From contig NW_003217086.1 in NCBI RefSeq assembly GCF_000006405.1, positions 71,061 to 135,060 on the forward strand: a stretch of DNA of 64,000 nucleotides, given 5' to 3'. Source of the DNA: Perkinsus marinus ATCC 50983. Its lineage: Eukaryota > Perkinsozoa > Perkinsida > Perkinsidae. Positions 1-11,933 of the stretch are shown in pieces. Position 1 is the first letter of the stretch; each line of letters opens with the position of its first letter. Below the pieces are notes generated by a model, which was not told the origin of the DNA, searched no databases, and was given only the letters and a program-made list of their open reading frames with translations. The translations under genes were made by a program, and so were the position numbers.

Positions 1-2500
1 TGGCGAATATAATCAACTAACGACTCACTGATGAGACTCGCTCTCGCCTATCTTTCGGTCGCCATTTGTTGTTGTACGGCCTGGTATGCAAGCTCAGCTT
101 GATCGTCATAATGCTCTGACGAGGTTCTTCCCTGCTACCACCCCCATGCGGGGGCTTGTAGAATTCGGGACATTTCAGCAATTGTAGTGCTTTATCACAA
201 TCATATCTGATGACGTGTGAACATTTTGCCAACATGTAACGATTACTCGCCTCACTTCGCCAAGTGTAACACTCCCAGTGCCATATCAACTGAAAATGGT
301 GCTCGATAATCCATCGAGGCTTTACCAGAGAAGCTGCGCAGACGACTGAAAGAGATCATTCCCGACTCGAAATTGTCTTCCCGCGCCACCTTGAACGTCT
401 CGACCCATCATCGACTCCGTCCTGAACATTGTTGTGGGGCTTTCTCTCGATGTGGACAATTGTCTGTGCGGGCCACTGGTCCTCGGCTGTCTCCAAATAC
501 TCGTCGATATCATCCGATGTGAGCCCGTTCGCCTCGGCTAAGTTTGGACTCCAAACCTGAGGTTCCGAGTGGCCAATAGCCAGAGAAGTGGGAGGAGATA
601 CTCACACATTTTGACCGAACCACCGGATGACCGCGCCTCCATTCCCCGTAGGGTTGACACCAGAGCTTCGGGATCTCAGGCACTTGATATCCCGGACCAA
701 CAGGAACGCTCTTATTGCCAGTTATTTCGAGCCTGTAGGCTTCCTGCCTCCTCTTTCGGCACGGACCGCACGAGTAGGATATGCCTGTGAGGTGAACATT
801 CTCGGAGGGAGAACCGAATATACAGTCTCGCAGCGACCTTGTATTCCAAGCGCCTCGCGTGTATCCAAGCTGGACGGCCGGAGGTCTGCGCAATCGGTGT
901 GATAAATGCGATTGCAGATGAAGCACCGAGCTCCCTCGCTAGGCCCGGCGGTCTGTTGCCGCTTCTCAGCATCAGGCGTCATCGAGTTCAAGCAAGGAGT
1001 CAGTCCAACGCCCAATACCAGAGGGTCGCCAACGGGAGGCCGGTCTGAAGAAAAGGGACGCAATCCAAGAACAGAACTCATATCCTTCTGTGCTCCCACC
1101 CGAGCTTGAAGCTGTACGAGCGTTGAGTACGTGGGCCTCGGTGAGGTTCGTTCTATCGCTACGTCTACGCTTCTTCTCCCCGATGACAGCCGAGGTCCGA
1201 CGGCGCTGAAAGTAAATGTCGCACATCCGGAGATTGGCATCATTTCGGAACTGGGTTTCCAGGCATAGGCGCTATCCGCTTTATAAGGCTTCAGCCAGGA
1301 TGGCCAAAAATACGAGAATGGATTCGAGGATTCTCACGCCCGACTCACTCTCATTGGAACTACTATACCACCGCACAATGCGCATGGGGAGGACGGCTCG
1401 GATTTCGGAGTTCTCGGTAGAAACGACTGCCGAGATGGACCAGAGCCCGATGGAGAGATCGGACTCCATGAGCTGGAATGATCGGCGCTGCCTTCGCCGA
1501 CCCTAAACGATTCCGACACCATGTGAGTCTAAACCTTGAAGAGAGGAAGAAATCGAATCGATCGGAACCTCAGAGTCGATCCAGTACGAGATTCGCAAAT
1601 TCCAATCGCCCTAGGCGAAGAACTGAACGAGATACTAGCTGTAGATAGCCTGCTGGAATTCACCATGCAGACGCTGAATAGGACGACGACTCGCACAAAC
1701 AACTAGCTCAATAGCGAGCCGTCCTTGGACGATCACGTTTGGGAGTACGCAAGCGCACGACTACCAGTATTTCCCTCCTCGTCGCAAGTGTCTCGCGAAA
1801 TAGCGATCCAAGGAGTTCTCGATCTACGTGGTAGTTTCCGAGAGGTCATCGAGTTGAATCCGTGTCAGGAGTTGATGAGGGCCCAGCAGTGTTTGACAAA
1901 CACTCAAGTTGGACCTCTAAACCTCAATCGTTTTTGTGCGACAAGAGCCTCTCCGGCACGCGTATCACATGCCGTGCCGTCTCATGCAGCCAATGCATGA
2001 TATCGGGAGGACACTAAATCGATCGCCTGTCTACTAAGTGAATAGCGTTAGTTCATCCAGTATCAATCGCTGACGAGCCGTTAATCAGAACCCCTCGGTT
2101 GAGCAGCACCTTCACCTGCCTCCACCGACACGGTGCCAGTCTCTGAACGGAAACTATCACTAGCCCTTCTCATGATTGAGATCTTTGGCTGTTGATTACT
2201 CAATACTTATCTGTATCTCGAAAGTGTCATGGCGTTTACAGGGGTAAAACCGCGCGTCATCACCATGTTCAAGCCCATGTTTCGAAGGAGATCATGATCC
2301 GATGTTCTCTACCAACCGGCAGACGACTGTCCCCGGTGTTCTAGGAATCGTGATTCGCCTGGATTCGAAGCTTAGCCAGGGCTTCTTGACCCCTCTAGTG
2401 ATGTTGCTCACCACAATCGTCAAAAGTCTTCCTTGTACTCATAACAACGCAATGCAATCATCAATAAAAGGAGTAAAACTCAGTCCTATAGAGCATATCA
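1..2500. other. No recognisable gene
   Basis: I see no protein family, RNA gene or clear repeat here. Several short open frames exist on both strands but none shows a coherent domain or splice-joined continuation. The longest that starts with ATG is on the minus strand at 1243-722 and is listed separately. The region may hold intergenic DNA or a heavily decayed element. Confidence 0.5.
722..1243 (-). CDS. Hypothetical ORF with a CxxC...HxxC zinc-type motif
   Basis: This 173-codon open frame begins at an ATG at 1243. I do not recognise the protein. Around residues 107-118 (about 925-890) it reads CFICNRIYHTDC, a spacing like the first half of a PHD/RING-type finger or a degenerate retroelement zinc knuckle. 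No second half of a finger is visible and overlapping frames are also open, so it could be chance or a decayed gene. It could also be one exon of an unrecognised gene. Confidence 0.18.
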   Translation of the reverse strand: MMPISGCATFTFSAVGPRLSSGRRSVDVAIERTSPRPTYSTLVQLQARVGAQKDMSSVLGLRPFSSDRPPVGDPLVLGVGLTPCLNSMTPDAEKRQQTAGPSEGARCFICNRIYHTDCADLRPSSLDTREALGIQGRCETVYSVLPPRMFTSQAYPTRAVRAERGGRKPTGSK

Positions 2501-2538
2501 AGAGTCATAATGCTCAGCGACTACTCAGTGAGTAATAC

Positions 2539-4124
2539 TCACTCTAGCCCATCAGCGACACCTTTGAAAGTTAAGCCACGCTGTATCAACTCGACTCTGT
2601 ATCCGTCGGGGTCCAGTACGAAAGCGATGTTGCGCATAGCGCCCTCGTTGGGCCTCTTATGGAAGGGGACCGCCTATAGTGAACACGACCAGTATATTCG
2701 ACAACATGCCTTCTAATCCTCAACGAAGCACATGTGTCACTAATTGAAGTACTGCTAAAGTGTATGATAGAGAATCAGAGAAGCTCACCTGTCCTTCAAG
2801 AGCAACACAGAATGCATCCAAGTCATCTACTAAGAAGGCAGTGTGACCGAATCCCTTGGGAGACGTATTGCCATCGTGATACCTGATGACCAAGGTTGAT
2901 CACTCACCGTGCCACTAATAAGGAGGACTCACTTCCCACCGCTAGGCGGCTCCTGGTTGTGAGTAAGCTCGATAACAGGTTGCCACAAGCTGTTGACGAA
3001 GTCCTTAGCCTCAGCAGATTCTGGTGGGGGAGCCCGTGCTTTTTGCTCGGGAGTCAAAGAAGCTAAGAAGTAGAGGGAGAAGTCACCGTGATCCGAGCAC
3101 CTGTTAATTTAGATGCGCTACGCTCCGTGACAATCAGAACGGGTTTCACTTGACAACCTGCATGCCCAACTGGTCGACATAGAACTTGAGACTCTTCTCA
3201 GCATTCACAACCCGCAGCATAGTCTGTGCCAAGCTGGTCCCATGTAAAGCCGCTCCTCCCTTAGTGCGGGCAAGAATTTCGATCCAGTATCTGGCAGTTC
3301 CACATGATTCCATTGATGACTCCATGAGCAGGCTACTCACCCATCAGGATCTGTTGCGAATGCCACATCGCGCATCCTACCCTGAGATGGGAGCTTCCTG
3401 AAGTGAACCCCCTCCTTCTGAAGTGCCTCACATGAGGCTTCCAAGTCATCACCTATATCAACAGAACAGCATCAAGACTAGAAGGACAGGCGCGGCTGGG
3501 TTTCCAGCGCAAAAGAATCTCACTTTCTATATGGAAGGCGATGTGGCCGAATCCTCGGTGAGGTTCCTCATTCCCGTTATTGGCTTTCCAGTCGACAGGA
3601 TCATCCCAGCTATGAGTGAGCTCCAAGTAGTTATCTGAACACAATAGGAATGAAATGAGCCGATCTGGATCGCGATGACGAACAACTGTCCGCCTTAGAT
3701 TTGATAGCCGCATCTCACCAGGCATCGTCCAGAGGTACTTTTCACTCTCCAGAGTGCCAACCGTGGTAGGCAGTTCACCAGCAGCATCCGGCCTCGGTGT
3801 CTCGAGGAAGTAGAGAGAGAATTTCCACTGAGGGAAGTCGTACCTTCAGTGAGAAGGCAATGCCCGATGAGACCAAGATAACTAACATTACTTGTGAATG
3901 AGTTTCATCCCAAAGTGTTTTGTATAGAAGTCAATGGTCACCTTAGGGTCCTTCACCCTCAACATAGTGTGCTGGAATTCACTATGGAGCTTCTGGCACA
4001 TGCTCGCGGCCGTAGGGCCAACTCGCCCAGCACGAGACTCCATTACATGCGACCAACCGAACGCCATAATCTCAATAATGCTAATAACGAACCGATTCCA
4101 CTGAGGTAAATACTCGCCAACCAT
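2539..4124 (-). CDS. Lactoylglutathione lyase (glyoxalase I), two-domain form
   Basis: Converts the hemithioacetal of methylglyoxal and glutathione to S-lactoylglutathione in the cytosol. I resolve eight exons, all GT-AG and phase-consistent: 4124-3892, 3843-3719, 3634-3524, 3452-3341, 3290-3150, 3100-2933, 2882-2789, 2673-2539 (TGA). Two vicinal-oxygen-chelate halves are present. The first has FQHTMLRVKDP, LELTHSW, GFGHIAF and DGYWIEIL. The second has LAQTMLRV, IELTHNQ, GFGHTAF and DGYRVELI. All four metal-ligand positions (H/Q, E, H, E) are kept in both halves, so two active sites are likely, as in the fused yeast and Plasmodium enzymes. The 5' end is uncertain: ATG 4124, ATG 4067, or an upstream exon joined near 4098. 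Introns are 48-115 bp. Confidence 0.92.
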
Positions 4125-4762
4125 CGATGAGGTTGCACACTGTCATCATAATACCACAGACAAGAGTAGTCAAGTCAGCCTCCTCACCTAACAAGATGAA
4201 TGTACTTGTGAGGTGCTGATTTCAATGTAGATATGATCGCAGCTTGCTCTGATAGATTGGGACAGCTACACATTTGCATCACAATCGTTTGTCCCCAACT
4301 AAACGCAACTCTGTGTGTCAATAAGCACCTTTCTGATGTAAGCCGTGACGGCCCTTACTCACGGTATTTTTGCGACACAAATCCGATGTCTCCGGGACCC
4401 TCTCTACCATCCACATATCAACACAAGTCTTCAACGGTGAATTCACTACAACACATTACATGCATTCATGACTATAGGCAAATGCCACTGGGTGGTGAAC
4501 TACCGTTCCTCCGCTGTACAACAACAGTGCGAGGGAGAAGAGAGCACCATCCTCGCGGAGCGATGATTATCTTTATTATGTTTGAAAACAGTGAGTGATT
4601 CAAGGGCTGCATTATCCGTAGTGCTCAAAAAGTCAAACAAGAGCAATTCTTTTTGAGTGATTCGTTCGAGGCATTAAAACAGTAATTAAAAAAATGACTA
4701 GATTCATCACAACTGCTGATACAACGACTATTTTGGAGTTTCAAATCACAATGCGACGATTC
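4125..4762. other. Intergenic or unassigned exon region
   Basis: This lies between the glyoxalase 5' end and the next minus-strand exon. Short minus-strand open stretches exist, for example near 4280-4190 ending at a possible GTGAGG donor, and could be a leader exon of glyoxalase. I cannot support any as coding. The stretch 4620-4760 is AT-rich. Confidence 0.4.
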
Positions 4763-5111
4763 TCAACCGATTAATGGCCACCAGTAGTCAGCGTGACTTC
4801 CATCATGGAAGTGTTCGAAAGGCTCAGTGTCGTTCTCCAACAGGTACTCTAAGGCTTCGGGACTCCACCCACCCCCAGTCACCGACTCGGGCAGCATAGG
4901 AACACTATCTGCTGATGATATGAGATCAACAGGCATGGACTCTGAAGCGGCTGGGGCGTTTATGAAGGACTCGGGGGAGCTGCAGGAGGCCGTTCCAGCA
5001 GCTGTTGATGAGGCCTCGACAATGGTGAAGGGGTCATCAGCAATCTCGTTCATTAACCTCTCCTCAAAGCTGGCCAGGGCGAGCTCCATCATCGCACAGG
5101 ACCGGAGCTGA
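4763..5111 (-). CDS. Acidic C-terminal exon, owner uncertain
   Basis: Open frame with a good acceptor (pyrimidine-rich, ends CCTCAG) just upstream at about 5112. It encodes roughly 115 residues ending in a TAA at 4763-4765 region of the minus strand. The product is acidic and Ser/Ala-rich, with a C-terminus reading GGGWSPEALEYLLEND followed by aromatic residues. No domain is recognised. It may be the last exon of the HPR-like gene just upstream, in which case miniature element 5162-5312 lies in or beside the preceding intron. The phase of the acceptor does not match the nearest upstream exon end, so an intermediate exon or a separate gene is possible. Confidence 0.45.
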
Positions 5112-5161
5112 GGGGAGGAGGGTAGAGTAAGACGAGCCTCTCTGTGCTCAGCCCTCAGGAT

Positions 5162-5312
5162 CAGCGTTTGCTTTCCTCACCAACGATACAAGTTCATATG
5201 CGAATTCGAATAGAAGTGTACAGAAAGCAATGAGAATTCCACAGAATTTCCTCAAAATTTTCACACTGTCACCAACACATGCAGTTGACCATGTGCATAT
5301 TCTCCCACACTG
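5162..5312 (+). mobile_element. hAT-like MITE copy 1 (151 bp)
   Basis: Ends with GCATATTCTCCCACACTG, the conserved terminus of a five-copy family in this window; the other end is a decayed CAGCGTTTG. Flanks are CTCAGGAT (5154-5161) and CTCGGAAC (5313-5320), 5 of 8 identical, consistent with an old 8-bp target duplication. It carries the shared internal GTTGACCATGTGCATAT block. It sits within a minus-strand HPR-like gene. Confidence 0.72.
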
Positions 5313-8300
5313 CTCGGAACGGTCGCCACAGAGACAACGGCAGAGCCCAACAGGAATGCTGCAGCTTACGATTGATTTTATTTGCTCCCCACTGAGAGTG
5401 TCAAGATTCTGCAATATCCTGGCACACGACGACAACAGGAAGCCGCCGTTGCTGGAATTTGCCTTCATCCCAAGACGGGCCATAAGACTAAACAGTAGCA
5501 CCTACAACAAGGGAGCACGTACCATCCACACTGCGCGTCTTCCCTACAATGTCCTCTAATGAGACATCCTCTAGCTTGGCCACTGTAGAGAACTTATGGG
5601 CAGTAGCTTGCATAAGGGCACCCACTCTGCCACAGGCAGACTCGTAATCCGGCAACCCCAAGGCCAGGTCTGGCATGACGTGCAGTTCTTCTACTCCCAA
5701 GGGCGGAGCCTTGACGCTCTCCTGTCAGCGACAGCACAGTGCCATGATAGAAAGTAAGATAGAGCAGGCACCTGGTCGAATGCCTGCATGACGGTGATAA
5801 TCTCATCGACCCTCACAACGGAGAGGTTGTCCAGGACGTAACTGAGATCGAGATATGAGGAGCCCTTGGGCCACCCTCAAGGGCTCCTACCTGCTTGCTG
5901 TCATCAACATAGGCAAGCTGGTGTAGCCCAAACTGTACATGGGACGAAGGACCTTCGAGATGAGGAACTTGCCGTATTTGTATGGAGTCAATACCACATC
6001 AGCAGCAACCGCCTGGGAACACATCACAACAAAAAAATCACAATTACAGCGGAGCGAAGCAGAATAAAAGTGGTTGAGCTTCGAACACACTCACATCCAT
6101 CAACTGAGTGGAGGAATAGTTTAGCTTGGCCAGCGAGCACATCACATTGCCAACCCCCTGGCCGTCGTAGCGTGGCATCATTGCGGCCACGCAAGCGCAG
6201 ATCTCCTGCAGCAGTTTTTCATTGTAACTGCCAATCAAAGCCTTCCAAGCCGGCTGCTATGGCAGCACTAACCAGTTGAGCCGTCCATAAGCATAGAGGA
6301 GGTTGGAGACCTCCTGGGGCTTGAACGTGGCCAGACTATTCGCCACCTCCTTAGCGACCAAGTCCATCAGCTCTCTATCACAATACCCGACTCGAGATAG
6401 CCCGTAGAGCATATTAGAGAAATTCTGGGGGCGGAAGTGGCTGAGCGGGAGTAAGGCAGTAACAGACGCGATAAGAGGGGAAGGGAGGCCCACTGTAGTC
6501 GAGTCTTGGCAGCCTCCACAATGGCTCGGACCACCTCCGTCTCCTCAACCATCTGCAGCTTACCAATCGCCCAACATATATTGGACAGGGACTGGCAGCT
6601 AGAGGTCGATACCAACTATAAAGAGCCGCGATGATACCCACGACCGACGATGATGGAGTAATCTCTCGTTACTTCAATGGCTCGCCTAAGGACTTGCTTC
6701 ACTCTCGCGTCCTTGGCAAGGGCTCTCTGGTTCTGTTCTTGGTTTTGTGTCAAACTCGCTAGACGGTGTATTAGGGTCGACACATTCACCGAGTTGAGCT
6801 CATGCAGATGGGCTTCCACTATCATAAGGAGCCCGTGGACAGACCTGACCACATCTCCTGACTAACACACAGAAAAGGGCGGGCAGACTACCGCGACTTT
6901 GCAGCGGCCAAGATGCTCCGCTGAATTTCGAGCTCATTTGCGGTAGGCTGATGACGGTGATTGTCGTCGGGCTCCCCCTGTCTATTGCGACCATTGCTGA
7001 TGTTAGGCTGAGAATGGCACCGTCCTCTCTTCATACCAAGAGATGATTTAGTGACTACTCTGTATGACTCGAACCCTGGTGGCTCTCCCACATGCTGCTG
7101 GCCATAGCTGCTGCAGGCATCTCGCTTGGGATGCTGACCGAGATCACCACTATAGACTGCAGCACTCCAGTGTCCACTACTTCCTCATTGCATTCGATGA
7201 GCGTCTGCGGGGGCATAATAAGAGACGGCCGAGTCGACATAGGCTCTCCACTCTGCCGGGTCGCTTCATTCACCAATGCTGCAGCAGCCGCGGCAACTGC
7301 CTCGGCCTCCACTCCTATGGCGTCCTCCTGCTCCTCAGGGCCAGCCCTCCTCAGCACGGCATACATCGTCACCCTACCTCCACTCTATCCTCTTGTTCTC
7401 CTTGAGGCTCGTCGTCGTGCTTCCGGCCTACTCCCTTGCCAGACCCTCGCTCGGCCTCTCCACTAGGGCCCAAAGCTTCCCTGAGCACCGCTGCTTTCGC
7501 CGGCAACTTCGCTGTGGAGGGCAATAAGATACGGCAGATCCTAAAATGATCAATATCGCGGCTCCACTGTAGAGATCCGATGGGCTCACCAAAGAGTCAG
7601 CGGAATGCTAACTGCGTAATACAGAATGTCGTTTATGTCAAATACCATCTCGCTATAACTGCCGTTGGTAGTTACATAATAACTGTGAAGTGGACGAGGA
7701 GTGGTATGCAAATAATGAATCCAACATTCCAGGATAGGCAAGAAACATCGCTCGGAAACGTCATGTTTCATATCGTGGTATGGAGTTGTCACTAGATACT
7801 ATCAAATAGGACATCAACAACGCCTGGGACCTTCCTCTCTGTAGGCGGCTGTGCTCTGACTGGCCCGGTCCCCGTCGAACCACCACGAGTAAGAGCAGCC
7901 TCCAAATCCCTTCGCATGACGGATCTCCGCATGATCTGTTGCCCAGCTTTGGGCGTGGCGCTCGGGTATGCTCGCTCGGCCACATCCAGGGCTCCCCTCT
8001 CCTACAGATCGGCTGCTAACACCAACGTACCACACCACTGCTACTTTATCGGGCAACGCCGTGGACACCTCGGGCAACTGAGCTCGACACGTTCGCCATG
8101 CATGAGCGATGAAGCGTCGATCGTCTCCACTCAATGAGCTCCCATCGATAAGACGTCGGCTCAGCACCAGAAAACAGGAGCCCACCACCTCCACAAGGGG
8201 CTTCCCTAAGGCAGTCTAATCTGAGGAATAGTTGTCTACAGCACAACCCCACCATCACACAGCTCGGTCATCCCCAAAAGGCACGAGGAGATCTGAGTGA

Positions 8301-8883
8301 GCTCTCGAGTCCTGACTGACGTCAGCTGAGCTTTTTGAAGCCACTCGAATGCCATGTTATAGAGTGCCGTCATAGAGTCTATCAGAGGCCCGCTTTGCCG
8401 CAGCTGATTGGAAACGTGGTGGCCTGAGGCATCTCACCGACTCATGCAAATAATCTACCCCATGCTCGACTAAGCCTTACTGGGCCCCCGACTTTTCCGG
8501 ATGCCATACAGCTTCCTATGCACTGCATCAAGAGCCATGGACAAGGCGATAGGGGAGGCTTCTCCTCGTCGCTGAGTAATAGCAGTGAACAACGATACAT
8601 ACAGCATGTTGTTGCCGAACCTAGTGTCACCACTATAACATGCCAAGGGAGATGCTGTTAACCCACTTCAGTTTGGTCAGTCCCTGGACGAGCATGCCCA
8701 GCTCCACTGTAGTGAACTCTTTGAGGCCGAGAGCGTTTAGGGCACAGTGAGTCATATGAGATAGCATACGATAGTCATAAAAGCGCATCTTAGCGGCAGC
8801 CAGGACTACAGCATTGACGTTCCTTGGCCGGAGCTCATTTAGTCGGCTTTTGAGCGGCCTGTAAGGAAATGCCGAGGACAATT
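5313..8883 (-). CDS. Multi-exon HPR/RAP-like repeat protein (organellar RNA-binding type)
   Basis: Series of minus-strand exons encoding tandem helical repeats of the heptatricopeptide/octotricopeptide kind, which in alveolates, algae and plants bind organellar RNA. Diagnostic segments, in coding order: RPRNVNAVVLAAAKM (~8820), LTQISSCLLGMTEL (~8290), NVSTLIHRLASLTQ (~6780), QSLSNICWAIGKL (~6590), HFRPQNFSNMLYGLSRVGY (~6440), FKPQEVSNLLYAYGRLNW (~6330), GQGVGNVMCSLAKLNY (~6150), ending near 5330 beside a miniature element. Clear splice sites include donor GTGAGTGTG at about 6095 and a 45-bp intron near 6280. A Glu/Ala-rich linker lies near 7350-7060. A few junctions I could not phase, so exon borders are approximate. 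The first visible exon starts at an acceptor near 8883, so upstream exons exist; it may be continuous with the HPR gene ending at 9086. Confidence 0.7.
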
Positions 8884-8946
8884 CTAGTTGGAGAGTTCAG
8901 TAAAATAGATCTCCCAAATTCCTAATTTCATCAAGAGAACATCTCC

Positions 8947-9014
8947 TTTACTTCAGTCGGTTAGAACACCGAACTTACAACGCGAAGATCGCAGGTTCGA
9001 ATCATGCAACGACT
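8947..9014 (+). pseudogene. tRNA-like relic (A and B boxes recognisable)
   Basis: Contains TTCAGTCGGTTAGA (D-arm/A-box-like) and AGATCGCAGGTTCGAATC (T-arm/B-box-like) at tRNA spacing. The T stem pairs in 4 of 5 positions. The anticodon stem around CTTACAA is mostly unpaired and the 3' AACGACT has no 5' partner, so it should not fold as a working tRNA. It reads as a decayed tRNA or the head of a tRNA-derived SINE, closest in layout to tRNA-Ile. Confidence 0.5.
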
Positions 9015-9085
9015 ACTTTAAATTTCGATCCTACGATACTATTTTCCACCAAAACCCCAGAGACCTTATATCCTTCAACCCCCTA

Positions 9086-10167
9086 TTACTCGACAAGGGC
9101 CAGCAACAATTTCGTGTCAGTGGCCTCGAAACTAGCCAGAGCAGTTACAGCTAGGGTGATGCTGTCGACCTGCCGTTCGTTACACACTACTACCACATCC
9201 ACGTCTACGAGAACTACTTCTAAGGAGTCTCCACTGAGCACCACAGCGTGTGCCAGTTTGTCAATGACCAGCCTGCAATCACTTACTTCATACATACTAA
9301 GACTGTAGAGCAAACTGGCCGCAGTACTGCCCTGTATCTGACGAATCGATGGTATTAGCGTTTGAATATGTGTTCGCTTTTCTCACTAATTATAGGAGTT
9401 AACATACGAATCCGGGTAGAAGTGTACAAAAACTACTAGGAATTTCGCAAAATTTTCTCTTGTCACCAACACATGCAGTTGATCATGTGCATACATTCCC
9501 ATACTGCCTGGTGTGCTCTCAATCGCCAAGTGTATCCCCCTACATCAGCACTAGCAAGGAGGCGCATCTTCACTCGCTGGAGTAGTTCATCTCCTACAAC
9601 ATGCTCCCTCCCACCAGTGAAGATTTGAAGGGCCGAACATAAGTCCTCAGGGCAAAGGTCATCTACTCTGCTCATTATAAGGTCCCTCACTTTCGGGAAC
9701 AACTGGCTACCCCCATCATCATACCCAAGCCTCGCCAGCGCCCGCATTGTCGTGATCACAGCAATGATCCTGCCGGTCTCAAGCACCTTAGATGCTTCCA
9801 CTGCCTCGCCGGCCGTCCGAGCGATCCCGGGTTCGATTCCCACAACCTTCGATATTGAGTTTAAAATGCTCGCTATAGTCGTATCCTCTGCCCTGACTAA
9901 GTTATTTTTCAAATGTGGTAGAGAACATCGCACAAGTATCGCGGAATCTTCAGGCTGCGCAAACCGTGTTGAGAACTGCAAGATACTCGCCAGATGCGCC
10001 AAGGCTGGCCGATCCAAGTCCGGCATCATATCAATGGACCGAGCCGCGCCCTGCACAAACCTGGTCACATCTGCCATCACCACCCCAGGGCGACTAAGAG
10101 CGTTGATCCTCTGGGCTAAACTGTAGAGCGAAGGGACAGCTTCCACCGACGGTCCACCACCAAGCAT
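9086..10167 (-). CDS. HPR/RAP-like repeat protein, second gene or upstream part of the first
   Basis: Large exon from an acceptor or ATG near 10167 down to 9544, followed by a GTAGGG donor at 9543, an acceptor at 9332, and a second exon from 9331 to a TAA at 9086. Helical repeat segments such as DRPALAHLASILQFSTRFA and GRIIAVITTMRALARLGY resemble the HPR/FASTK-like repeats of the neighbouring gene. Joining at 9544/9331 keeps phase 0 (LLASAD to GSTAASLLY). The 212-bp intron contains miniature element 9356-9506; without the element and one target copy it would be 53 bp. The next HPR exon starts at 8883 on the same strand, so this may be the 5' portion of one larger gene. Confidence 0.62.
9356..9506 (+). 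mobile_element. hAT-like MITE copy 2 (151 bp), intronic
   Basis: Starts TAGCGTTTGAATATGTG and ends CATACATTCCCATACTG, both decayed forms of the family termini. Flanks GATGGTAT (9348-9355) and CCTGGTGT (9507-9514) agree at 5 of 8 positions. It lies wholly inside the intron 9543-9332 of an HPR-like gene. Confidence 0.75.
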
Positions 10168-10179
10168 CGGCGAGCACAC

Positions 10180-10899
10180 AACTGGCAGACCTGTACAGAG
10201 CTCTCCTTATAAGGAACACGACACCCTATATGGACGGCTTAGCAACATTCATCATAGAAAATGACCAGGTGCACCATGAGCTCTTCTAAGAGCTCCATTC
10301 GCACGCTCTAGTGGAGCTATTTTGACAGAACCTTCTTCTGCAGCCTCTATTGAGTCCTATTATCAAATACAGCGAGAGCCGCCAGAATCATCAGACACAT
10401 CACTCTAGGTACTACAGACCCGCATCCAGGGACAATACTCCTACCCCTTTGCCTACACCAAGCCAAGCCGATACTCCGCTGCAATGCTTGATATTCGCTG
10501 CAAGTGGCTTTCAAAGTTGTATCGGATCAGTCACGCGACTCACACAGTCCGATCAAAGAAGGGTGGATCCGCGAAGCTTAGGCACCTCCCTTGCCTTGGC
10601 GGTAGATTCGCCCAACATGACTGAGATAGATACCATAGCATCATCCCATAAGATTGTGCCAACACCACAGCCATGAGCATGATAACAAACTCCTCGGAGC
10701 ACTACTAGTACTAATGAGAGCAAAGACAGTAGGCTAAAGAAGTTACCGTCATTTAGTTACCATCACAGCAATAGGAAAAATATTAGTGACTACAGGGGGG
10801 AGAATACAAATGCCGATGGTCATCGTTGGCCAAACGCTGCTACGAAAAATCCTTTGGTACCATATGCGACGACACACCAGGGAAAAACTTCAGCAAACT
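10180..10899. other. Unassigned, possible upstream HPR exons
   Basis: No confident gene. On the minus strand a stretch near 10680-10560 is open and amphipathic and could be a further exon of the HPR gene downstream, but I cannot place its splice sites. A plus-strand open frame at 10350-10676 lacks any family resemblance. Confidence 0.35.
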
Positions 10900-11933
10900 T
10901 CAAGCACGTACTTCGATGAGATCCTCAACAACATGCTTATCGTTCTCCATCTTAGTCGTAGCAGTAGTGGATGGAGAAGGAGGAGGAGAGGGAGCCACTG
11001 TGACGGCCAGAGGCAACATGCTCCTAACACACTCGTACACTTCCTGCCAATTCGTGGCCACGACTGTTTCCCTAGGAAGGGGAGACTCCGGGTCATGGCT
11101 CCAACCGTACCTACCACACCACCAGCAATCTACACCATCAGGACGGTGCCCTCGACTACCCATGGTCGTAGTCGTAAAGGATGCCCCCGAATCCATGGCT
11201 AAGGGCATCATTGATGTACATGGGGTTATCGTCGATCAATAAGGTAGCGCCTATGGCCTACCAGGACATAGCAAGGACGGCCGGATCAGAACGATTCGTT
11301 ACTTTGCACATGTCAGCCTTGGAAGTCTTCTTTCCAGATAGGCCGAAATGGTTGCCTAGATGGACCCGATTCGAAGGAATGCCAAAGTTAGCGAAAACCC
11401 AGTCGTAGGTGTCTTGTCGAATTTGCTGAGCAGAAAAAAAACACCGTTGGCGATGCCATCGCTCGAGCCAGGGCCTACTACCTCCTGTCTAGAAGTAACT
11501 ATATGCACTTCAGCGAAGTTGGTGATTTTTCGGACGTATTCCTGAGCACCCGGCACGAGGGGGATGCCAGATTTGAACTCGGGAGACTCATGGAAGATAT
11601 AACACTTCTCTATAGCCTCTTGAGCCGTACCTGATTCACAACCAGAGTGGTCGTTCGAGCGCAATTTCCAGAGTGCCGAAATTCCTCTGGTAGAGATGGG
11701 CTAGTCAGCTATCCATTAGCACGGTTAAGGGTAGTAGTACCTCCTTGAACCTCCCAGAAGCGGTACGTGAAGAAGTCTGAGACCCTCAAGTGTGTGCCGT
11801 AGACCCTATTGTGCCACTTAGTGTAAGTGGCCAAGTACTGCCCAAGGACCTCATCAAGGTCGCAGGCTACTACAGGCCGCTGGTGCTTAGCAGCAGCAGA
11901 GCTGACGATATGTAGAGTGCTACCTCCAGCCAT
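10900..11933 (-). CDS. HAD-superfamily phosphatase, 5'-nucleotidase-like
   Basis: Five exons, all phase-consistent: 11933-11741, 11630-11482, 11425-11303, 11257-11160, 11110-10900 (TGA), with introns of 110, 56, 45 and 49 bp. HAD motif I is CDLDEVLG near residue 24, with nucleophile and general-acid Asp. Motif II is the Thr/Ser of HIVTSRQ, motif III is the Lys in SGKKTSKADMCK, and motif IV is LLIDDNP. The middle reads FHESPEFKSGIPLVPGAQEY, typical of the small C2-cap-less family that includes deoxynucleotidase-like proteins. Length is about 257 residues with a Pro/Ser-rich acidic tail. The substrate is unknown. The gene starts at an ATG 190 bp from the divergent USP14-like gene, so the two likely share an upstream region. 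Confidence 0.88.

Noticed and set aside
8947-9014. Functional tRNA gene
   Set aside because: Acceptor and anticodon stems do not pair, so it is treated as a relic.
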